Part shown: positions 36,848 through 42,783 of the stretch, one piece after another | Layout: every line of letters starts with the position of its first letter | Position numbering within the stretch: the stretch's first letter is position 1 | Notes under the pieces: model-generated | Told to the model about the DNA's origin: nothing | Database searches by the model: none | The model's input: only the letters and a program-made list of their open reading frames with translations | Program-made: the position numbers and the translations under genes | Assembly (NCBI RefSeq): GCF_003989135.1 | Contig: NZ_RYZZ01000005.1 | Location: 1 to 64,000, forward strand | Source: Peribacillus cavernae | GTDB taxonomy: Bacteria > Bacillota > Bacilli > Bacillales > DSM-1321 | Direction of reading: 5' to 3' | Length of the DNA stretch: 64,000 nt

Positions 36848-37201
36848 TCCACTTGTTTCTTCAAAACTTGTTGGTTTCTTAATTCGGTCTTTTTCATTCA
36901 TCCCAGTACTCATAGTTTACCCCATATAAATAAAATGACCCACCGTGGTACGCATTGTTAAGAGACGTGGTGGGTACTGTTATTATTATAATACCTTTAT
37001 ATGGTAGCTAGTCAATGAGTATTTTGCAGGCAATTTGGATAATATCCAGTATGTAATACAGAACTATTTTGTATTCTGAAAATAGCATCACACATTTTCC
37101 CTAGAAAGTTACTCACTAAATGTCCTTTCCCATCTATATTCAATATACCATGGTTTGAAACCGTCAGTACACTGTTCGGGAGTGACAGGCACGGTAATTT
37201 A
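36848..37201. other. intergenic stretch inside the island
   Basis: A/T-rich DNA with one ACCCACC/GGTGGGT inverted repeat near 36939-36976 and one copy of the GTGACAGGCACGG motif at 37174-37194. No gene is supported. Confidence 0.5.
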
Positions 37202-37235
37202 AAAGCTCTAGGGTGATCATAATCCTAGAGCTTTT
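37202..37235. terminator. hairpin at the left edge of repeat copy B
   Basis: AAAAGCTCTAGG pairs with CCTAGAGCTTTT across a 10-nt loop, followed by T residues. It directly precedes the point where similarity to copy A begins. Confidence 0.6.
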
Positions 37236-37236
37236 T

Positions 37237-37829
37237 GGCTCTTTGTATAAATGCGACCAATAAAAAAGAGAACGTTGGACCATATCATATTCATTAGAAA
37301 GTTGAATTTCGATGTTGACGATTTCACCTTTATTCGTCTTTGCACGCACATCAAGCCGCGATTGCTTGTCACCAGGGTATTCACCGATGATCTCACTGTT
37401 TTCATAAGTGATCTCTTTAATCTTTTCCTCCCCTGTCCGTTTAAGGAGAGCATTCATACGATCGTCATCTGCTTATTGCTTTCACTTCAAACAATTGCTT
37501 AAAAGCAAAATCAATCTTCAAATCAATAAGCTCATTTAAAGGCAGTCGCTTGAGTAAACGTTCCATGGCCATCACCTGCTTCTTTTGCCTTCATTATAGC
37601 ACGCCCTCCTCTGTTTTAAAGAATGAGCAAACATGCCTAGGTGCAAAAATTCATTTGTCTTTTTTCAAAAAATGAAGCTATAAAATTCGGATGATGATAG
37701 GCACGAGAACGAATGCATATTTCTCATCCCCTGATAATATATTCCTCGACAAAAACATAGCGAAACTCTGTGGAACAGTTTTGTGAAACAAGATTATTCG
37801 GGTGGTGACAGGCACGGAGACTAATGTCC
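37237..37829. repeat. duplicated ~590-bp segment, copy B (dead Rpn N-terminus)
   Basis: Corresponds to 35831-36424. A 4-nt loss near 37455 breaks the Rpn frame, and the gene is cut at the left edge, so only about 80 residues with LDVRAKTNKGEIVNIEIQ remain. The right end abuts a truncated tyrosine recombinase. Confidence 0.85.
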
Positions 37830-38308
37830 GCTAACTTGATATTGATTAATTCCGATACACGAACTCCTGTGTACAACAACAGATAGCCGATTAACTTATT
37901 TCTGATGCTTACTTTTGTATGGTCCTCAATGTAAAAAAGAAATCTCTCAACTTCTTCTTCGCTTATAGCTGTAACCACATGCTCACTTCCAGCAGCTATT
38001 TTGATGCGATCACGTTTTAGATAAATGTAATTTTCTTCAACGAGCCTTTTCTTTTGTAAGAAATCGTTATAGACCTTTAAGCTGTTGATCTTTTTATTGA
38101 TAGTGGCAACGGCAAAATTCTGATCAAGAAGGTGCTGTTTATATCTGACAAAAGAAAAGCGGGAAAGCGGCTGTTGTTCATTAGCTGCCTTCTCACTCAA
38201 ATATTTCTGAAATCCCTTTATATCACTGACATAGGATTCAATCGTTTTAGGTGCTCTACCTTCTTCGAAGAGCCAGTTTTCAAATTCTTGTGCTAATAAA
38301 TCATCCAA
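37824..38308 (-). pseudogene. tyrosine recombinase, truncated after the first catalytic arginine
   Basis: About 160 residues of a phage-integrase-type protein: the SAM-like core-binding domain (EFENWLFEEGRAPKTIESYV, INSLKVYNDFLQKKRLVEEN) and the start of the catalytic domain up to LLYTGVRVSELINIKLADI, which contains Arg I. The frame then runs into the right end of repeat copy B. The HxxR box and the nucleophilic Tyr are lost, so it cannot act as a recombinase. Confidence 0.8.
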
Positions 38309-38328
38309 AACCCTCTCTCCTAACGAAA

Positions 38329-38365
38329 AAGAGCCATGAACGCTTGATTTGCATTCATGGCTCTT
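38329..38365 (-). terminator. terminator of the small-peptide pair
   Basis: AAGAGCCATGAA pairs with TTCATGGCTCTT, with T runs on both strands. It begins at the stop codon of the cysteine-rich peptide. Confidence 0.85.
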
Positions 38366-38447
38366 AATTTTTAATGATATCGATAATCCGTTTAATTGTG
38401 CATTGGATCGTACAAGGTTGATTACATGGACACGGACAAATTTTCAT
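38364..38447 (-). CDS. 27-residue cysteine-rich peptide
   Basis: Starts MKICPCPCNQPCTIQC and ends TIKRIIDIIKN: five cysteines in the first 16 residues, then a short amphipathic cationic helix. A very strong ribosome site (GGAAGGAGGAATTCGTCA) precedes the ATG. It lies 21 nt after the stop of the 25-residue peptide and ends on a strong terminator, so both should be on one mRNA. Too short for standard gene calling. I do not recognise it; a secreted or membrane-active peptide, a metal-binding peptide or a toxin are all possible. Confidence 0.65.
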   Translation of the reverse strand: MKICPCPCNQPCTIQCTIKRIIDIIKN

Positions 38448-38468
38448 TGACGAATTCCTCCTTCCTAA

Positions 38469-38546
38469 TTATTTATCTTTTGATAATTCTTTCACTACTT
38501 CGGTTGCCACCGCAATGATAACAGATACGATGATTTTCTCCAGCAT
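38469..38546 (-). CDS. 25-residue hydrophobic/amphipathic peptide
   Basis: Starts MLEKIIVSVIIAVATE and ends VVKELSKDK. The first 18 residues can span or lie on a membrane; the tail is charged. AAAGGAGGTGA, close to a perfect anti-Shine-Dalgarno match, lies 8 nt before this ATG; another ATG 4 nt upstream in a different frame is too near the ribosome site. The look is that of phenol-soluble-modulin-like or type I toxin-like peptides, but no antisense RNA is obvious and the family is unknown to me. First gene of a two-gene unit. Confidence 0.65.
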   Translation of the reverse strand: MLEKIIVSVIIAVATEVVKELSKDK

Positions 38547-38709
38547 CCATTTCACCTCCTTTCTAGTCAGCTCACGACAGTTATATAATTAAGGCGTGAG
38601 ATTTTCGTGTCCTAAATAGGCTGGATTGTATGGTATTATTAGGTTTTACATTACTTTACTTTTCCTTATTTAGTTTTGCCGTAAGCTTCTAGAAAGAAAT
38701 GTCGTGAGT

Positions 38710-38970
38710 TTATTCCAGTGACTCCACCACAGCCTCAAGATAGTTGATGTAGTTTTGGACCATCTCTCTTTGGAAACTGGAAGGGATGCAGTTAATCACT
38801 CGTTCAATCACTTCCTTATCGATTTCAATAATTGAACCTATCGCATCTTCTAGTAATCTTTCTACTAACTCCTTCTCTGTTAACATTTCATCCTCGTAAT
38901 ATCCCGTGGTTTCATCAAAACCTCTGTAATATACTTGACCATTCAAAATGATCTTATGGTAATTTGGCAT
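38710..38970 (-). CDS. hypothetical protein, radC operon
   Basis: An 86-residue acidic, helical cytosolic protein (ELVERLLEDAIGSIIEIDKE). No motif is recognised. Its ribosome site AAGGAGGAATTTT is inside the last codons of the 106-residue gene, so the two are coupled. Last of three genes behind radC. Confidence 0.7.
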   Translation of the reverse strand: MPNYHKIILNGQVYYRGFDETTGYYEDEMLTEKELVERLLEDAIGSIIEIDKEVIERVINCIPSSFQREMVQNYINYLEAVVESLE

Positions 38971-38971
38971 C

Positions 38972-39292
38972 TTAAAATTCCTCCTTATCTAGTCTTTTTC
39001 TTAGTACGGGGTCGCCATTCTTAAGGATCACCTGCAAGTACCATTCCCTTGTATCTAAATCCATCGCCACCATTCCAAGCCATTCTGTTTGATCTTTTCC
39101 TTCAAACAACATTGTTTCAAAAAGAAGTGATTCAGGTAATCCTTCTACCATTTCAGAAGGAATTAAAGATTCATCAATTTCATCTAGGTAAAGCTCATTA
39201 CCTTCATAGCTGATTTGATTTCGATCCACTTCTACCTTAAACTCATCTTCAAGCTTCTTTACAAACCAATCTAATTCCTTCACCTTTTCCAA
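38972..39292 (-). CDS. hypothetical protein, radC operon
   Basis: A 106-residue acidic protein (VKELDWFVKKLEDEFKVEVD) with no signal peptide or known motif. It follows radC by 6 nt. Genes like this commonly travel with radC-like genes on integrative elements and plasmids, which is the only hint to its origin. Confidence 0.7.
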   Translation of the reverse strand: MEKVKELDWFVKKLEDEFKVEVDRNQISYEGNELYLDEIDESLIPSEMVEGLPESLLFETMLFEGKDQTEWLGMVAMDLDTREWYLQVILKNGDPVLRKRLDKEEF

Positions 39293-39298
39293 CTCCTT

Positions 39299-39751
39299 TC
39301 AAATGTAGCCCTTTTCCTTGAGGGAAACGTACTCCCCATCACCTAGCACGATATGGTCAAGAAAATCAATGCCTATGATTTTACCTGCTTCTACTAATCT
39401 CTTAGTCACTTCTACATCTTCCCTGCTTTCAGCACTTTTGCCGCTGGGATGATTATGACCGACAAGGATTGACGCTGCATTACTCAAAATAGCAGGCTTA
39501 AAGCATTCCCTTGGATGTACGAGACTAGCATTTAGGCTTCCAATGTGACAGATGTTGATGGCTGTTGGCTGAGTCTTTGTGTCTAAACAAACAACGACAA
39601 AGTATTCCCTATCCACGTCTCCTAAGAACTGCTTCAACAATTGATAGCCATCTTCTGGACTACGAACACAGCGATTCTTGTAAAGCATGCTCGATTCCTT
39701 CACTAGCTTTAGGCTAACGATGTTCACACGTTTTGCAGATTGATTTTTCAT
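39299..39751 (-). CDS. RadC-like JAB-domain protein
   Basis: A 150-residue MPN/JAB protein with the metal motif SILVGHNHPSGKSAESREDV (HxHPSG with Asp) and an upstream catalytic Glu region. It lacks the helix-hairpin-helix part of full chromosomal RadC, which marks the short accessory form carried by mobile elements. Function is unproven; the fold belongs to metal-dependent hydrolases. ATG 39751 follows GGAGG; the longer open frame to 39841 runs through a terminator hairpin and is not credible. Confidence 0.8.
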   Translation of the reverse strand: MKNQSAKRVNIVSLKLVKESSMLYKNRCVRSPEDGYQLLKQFLGDVDREYFVVVCLDTKTQPTAINICHIGSLNASLVHPRECFKPAILSNAASILVGHNHPSGKSAESREDVEVTKRLVEAGKIIGIDFLDHIVLGDGEYVSLKEKGYI

Positions 39752-39781
39752 GATTACGATTCCTCCTCCAAAATAGAAAAA

Positions 39782-39807
39782 GGACTTCCCTCCGAAGAGA
39801 GAAGCCC
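39782..39807 (-). terminator. UUCG-loop terminator in the radC leader
   Basis: On the minus strand GGGCTTCTCTC-TTCG-GAGGGAAGTCC, an 11-bp stem with two G-U pairs and a UUCG tetraloop, then TTTTT. It lies 31 nt upstream of the radC ATG. Confidence 0.8.
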
Positions 39808-39816
39808 TAATTTGAT

Positions 39817-39839
39817 GAACATCATGTACATGTATGTTC
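39817..39839. promoter_or_regulatory. GAAC-N15-GTTC imperfect palindrome
   Basis: Arms GAACAT and ATGTTC around an ATGTACAT core, upstream of the radC leader terminator. It could be an operator; no regulator is known. Confidence 0.35.
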
Positions 39840-39892
39840 AAGTATATAATATATACTCATATCTTTTTTCATTACCTTTATATGTAAAAGAG

Positions 39893-40182
39893 ACCCTAGT
39901 AAAACTAGAGCCTCTTGTAAATAATCTAAAATTAACGAAGAAGTTGAAGAACTCCTTGTGGTAATTGGTTGGCTTGCTTTGCCGCTATGTCTTTCGAGCA
40001 CAGAATAGACTATATTTTCATCCATGTTTTCATGGAGCTGGGCACTTCGAACAGCTTTTTTCTACCTTATGAGATTCATAGTCATGGCTTTCTCCTTAGA
40101 CCGTATTCCTTAGTCTTTGAACCCTTTTCAGAGTTTCTTCACAGTAACTTGGCTATTGATTGCCAAAGAAAAGCATCATGGA
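39893..40182 (-). pseudogene. displaced relic of the flagellin 3' end with half a group I intron
   Basis: On the minus strand it contains, in order, the 3' half of a group I intron (GCCAAGTT, GTTCAAAGACTA, AAAATATAGTCT), a flagellin-like terminal exon (AAKQANQLPQGVLQLLR then stop at about 39933) and the same type of terminator as at 42375-42398. It matches 42375-42650 at perhaps 80 percent. The 5' half of the intron is replaced by a copy of the dispersed repeat. Confidence 0.8.
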
Positions 40183-40230
40183 ACATTTTGTGAAACAAGT
40201 TTTTTCATAGTGTCACAGCAACACAGACTA
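40183..40230. repeat. diverged copy of the dispersed-repeat right end
   Basis: TGGAACATTTTGTGAAACAA followed by GTTTTTTC and later CAGACTA. It matches the last ~50 nt of copies A and B, here joined to the intron relic. This is the third junction between this end and a truncated gene. Confidence 0.65.
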
Positions 40231-40418
40231 TTTAATAACAGTAGAAATTAAAGAAAAACTTTTTATAACATAAGTTAAACCGAGTTTTAATTATCTATTT
40301 CATCCCTATGCAAATAAGATAGATGATATAATATTCATTAAATGGTGATTTGAAATAAAGTTCTAACTATTAACATAAATGATGTAATAAATAATTATAC
40401 TTTTGGCAGGTGTGCAAG

Positions 40419-41834
40419 TTGGATAAAAAGTTACAGGTATTTGTTTCTTCAACCTATTTAGATTTAATTGTAGAAAGACAAAAAGCTGTTGAGGGAATAT
40501 TAAGATCAAGGCATATTCCAGCTGGAATGGAGCTATTTATCCCAAGCAATAAAACTCAATGGGAGATAATTAAAGAATGGATTAAAGATTCTGATTTGTT
40601 ATTACTAATATTAGGAGGAAAATATGGATCGATTGAACCAGAAAGCGGAAAAAGTTATACCCAACTAGAATATGAGTTTGCGTTATCTAATAACATTCCA
40701 GTATTTGCAATTGTCTTAAACGACCAATTTTTGGCAAACAAAAAGGCTCAAGATATATCATTAAAAGTATATGAGCATGAAGTTGAACATCCTTCTTTAG
40801 AAAAGTACAATTCTTTTAAAAAATTAGTAATGTCAAATTTAGTTAGTAAAGTAGAGGATGTAAATCAAATATCAACTGAGGTTTCTTTAGCACTTCAGGA
40901 GTTTATTAGGAAAGATGAGAAAGAATATTATTTCAGAGGATGGATAAGAGGTAAAGAGAAGCCAAGCCCTAAAGAAATGTCCGTTGAAAATAATATTCTG
41001 AAATTCATTGAAGACAAGCAAAGACAAGGACTTGTAAAAATTACAATAGATTCATATATGGTTGAGCTTCGTATATTTCAAAACTATTTTAATGATATGA
41101 TGATATCAGAGATTGATACAGCTAATATTAAAGAGTTCCTCCGATTTAGAGAGGACAATTATTCTGTTAAATCAACAAATACAATGGAAAGAGTGCGAAG
41201 TATTTTAAATTTATTTTTTGATTGGCTTGTGCAGGAAAATATTATTCAAAAAAACCCAGTTACTAAGGTGAGGCATTTTAAATATTATAAAAAAGGAAAC
41301 GTTGGGTTAAATGATACTGAATTGCAAGAACTTCGAAATTTCTGCAAGACTACTAGAGAACGAGCTATAATAGAATTTTTTCTATCTACTGGATGTCATT
41401 TAGCTGAATTACAAATGATTCATTTACGTGATATTGATTGGTCTAATAAAACTATAAACATAAATTCCCAGAAAAGACCAAGAGTTGTTTTCTTAACAGA
41501 AAAGGCAGAAAAGTATCTAAAAGATTACCTTGATGAACGGAATGATAATTTGGATAATCTTTTTGTTACAGAAAGGAAGCCATATAGACCATTAGGTAAT
41601 AGAGCTATTCAAGATGAAATTACTAAGATTACCAAAAGAACAAATATATCTAAAAACATATCACCACGAACTCTAAGAAATACTTTCGCAAGAATTATGT
41701 TTCAAAATGGAATACCATTGAATGTTATACAATGGCTATTAGGCTATCACTCTAAAAAAGTTAGATCTGAAGCATACTTTAACATTACAAATGACAATAT
41801 TTGGGATATAATTCAAACACGTCCAAACTTTTAG
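40419..41834 (+). CDS. DUF4062 domain fused to a tyrosine-recombinase-like domain
   Basis: A 471-residue protein, A/T-rich against its neighbours and on the opposite strand. Residues about 5-100 are a DUF4062 domain (LQVFVSSTYLDLIVERQKAV, IPAGMELFIPS, SDLLLLILGGKYGSI), the small Rossmann-like domain found at the front of NACHT/NTPase and defence-type proteins. Residues about 180-471 are a core-binding plus catalytic tyrosine-recombinase fold. Key residues have changed: the Arg I position in TGCHLAEL is His327, the HxxR box reads R417-T-L-R420, and the LLGH site is LLGY443; Tyr453 remains. A TTG start at 40419 follows GGCAGGTG; GTG at 40410 is also in frame. I infer a DNA-binding sensor joined to an effector, not an active integrase. 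Confidence 0.8.
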   Translation: MDKKLQVFVSSTYLDLIVERQKAVEGILRSRHIPAGMELFIPSNKTQWEIIKEWIKDSDLLLLILGGKYGSIEPESGKSYTQLEYEFALSNNIPVFAIVLNDQFLANKKAQDISLKVYEHEVEHPSLEKYNSFKKLVMSNLVSKVEDVNQISTEVSLALQEFIRKDEKEYYFRGWIRGKEKPSPKEMSVENNILKFIEDKQRQGLVKITIDSYMVELRIFQNYFNDMMISEIDTANIKEFLRFREDNYSVKSTNTMERVRSILNLFFDWLVQENIIQKNPVTKVRHFKYYKKGNVGLNDTELQELRNFCKTTRERAIIEFFLSTGCHLAELQMIHLRDIDWSNKTININSQKRPRVVFLTEKAEKYLKDYLDERNDNLDNLFVTERKPYRPLGNRAIQDEITKITKRTNISKNISPRTLRNTFARIMFQNGIPLNVIQWLLGYHSKKVRSEAYFNITNDNIWDIIQTRPNF

Positions 41835-41949
41835 GTATTTTACGATTTAAGAGCACTCTAATAATGTGTAACAATTGTAATCCACCAGCAACTTGATATG
41901 TTGTCACATACAATTTGGACATGTGGAAGTGTATGCAAAGATAGTGATA

Positions 41950-41980
41950 AAAAGGCAACTAACTTAAATTGTTGCCTTTT
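41950..41980 (+). terminator. terminator of the DUF4062 fusion gene
   Basis: AAAAGGCAAC and GTTGCCTTTT form a 10-bp stem, followed by ATGTTTCTC, 115 nt after the stop. Confidence 0.8.
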
Positions 41981-42089
41981 ATGTTTCTCATAATAGATCA
42001 AAAAGATCAATTAAATATGGATAGCCCCTCATTAAAATTGCTGCTTTCCTAAACAGACAGTATTCATGAAAACGCCATCCTTTCTCCTT

Positions 42090-42329
42090 CTAATGGACAA
42101 CGGAGTGTAGCTGCTTCTCTAAAAAATGAACTTCACTTTCCAATTCCTTTAATTGGTCATTCAACTGATTGATTTCTAGCGGAGTAAGTCTATATTCGAG
42201 AGAGTATTGGGCTATCTTTTTCATTTCACGAGGCTTCATTTCTATCTCTTCTAAAATACGATCCTGTTCTTTATACCACTCAAGCTGTTGTTCAAGAAAC
42301 TTTTTATGATCTTGTTCGTCTTTATTCAT
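42090..42329 (-). CDS. short coiled-coil protein downstream of hag
   Basis: A 79-residue, highly charged helical protein (KKFLEQQLEWYKEQDRILEE; LNDQLKELESEVHFLEKQLH). GAGGAGGAG precedes the ATG. It lies behind the flagellin 3' end and terminator. Function unknown; the heptads suggest a dimer or a binding partner. Confidence 0.65.
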   Translation of the reverse strand: MNKDEQDHKKFLEQQLEWYKEQDRILEEIEMKPREMKKIAQYSLEYRLTPLEINQLNDQLKELESEVHFLEKQLHSVVH

Positions 42330-42374
42330 CTAGCTCCTCCTCAAACAGCTTTATACCGATTTAATATGGAAAAA

Positions 42375-42398
42375 GACTCTAGTAATAAAACTAGAGCC
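42375..42398 (-). terminator. terminator behind flagellin exon 3
   Basis: GGCTCTAGT pairs with ACTAGAGTC on the minus strand, followed by TTTTTCC. The same hairpin is kept in the displaced copy at about 39893-39920. Confidence 0.75.
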
Positions 42399-42414
42399 TC
42401 TTTCATATCTAAAA

Positions 42415-42464
42415 TTAACGAAGAAGTTGTAAAACTCCTTGTGGTTGTTGGTTCGCTTGCTTTG
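42415..42464 (-). other. spare flagellin 3' exon (exon 3)
   Basis: Reads AKQANQQPQGVLQLLR and stop, an alternative flagellin C-terminus. It lies behind the 3' end of the second group I intron. Exon 2 already ends with its own stop (42784), so exon 3 would be used only if intron 2 is spliced from within exon 2. Confidence 0.6.
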
Positions 42465-42783
42465 CGACTGTATCTTTCGAATACAGAATAGACTATATCT
42501 TCATCCATATTTTCATGGAGCTGGGCACTTCGAACAGCTTCTGCTGCCCTACGAGATTCATAGTCATAGCTTTGCCTTAGACCGTATTCTCTAGTCGTTG
42601 AACCTTCTCCAAAGTTTCCTTACAGGAGCTTGGCTGCTGATTATCCATTGTATCATCCTCATCATTTTCAAACCTTTACGCTTACCGTTTCCAGTTACGT
42701 TGTGGTTGATGAAGCTTTAGGAAGTTCCAGCAATTCACCCAGTTATACTCTAGCTCGTTACCAAGCTAGACGCCCTTTAATCA
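42465..42783 (-). ncRNA. second group I intron downstream of hag exon 2
   Basis: Minus-strand core elements in order: GTGAATTGCTGGAA, AATCAGCAGCCAAGCTCC (P/Q region), GTTCAACGACTA (R) and AAGATATAGTCTA (S), then a P9-type hairpin CTGTAT...ATACAG and TCG before exon 3. It aligns with intron 1 throughout its core. The 5' boundary is uncertain; CAACTTTT/AAAGGG pairing suggests a splice site inside the last codons of exon 2, so the true intron may begin near 42793. Confidence 0.8.

Noticed and set aside
38469-38550. Alternative frame starting at the ATG of 38550 (MDAGENHRICYHCGG...)
   Set aside because: Its ATG is only 4 nt from the ribosome site, while the frame starting at 38546 has proper spacing. 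Kept in mind because it carries a CxxC, but not called.
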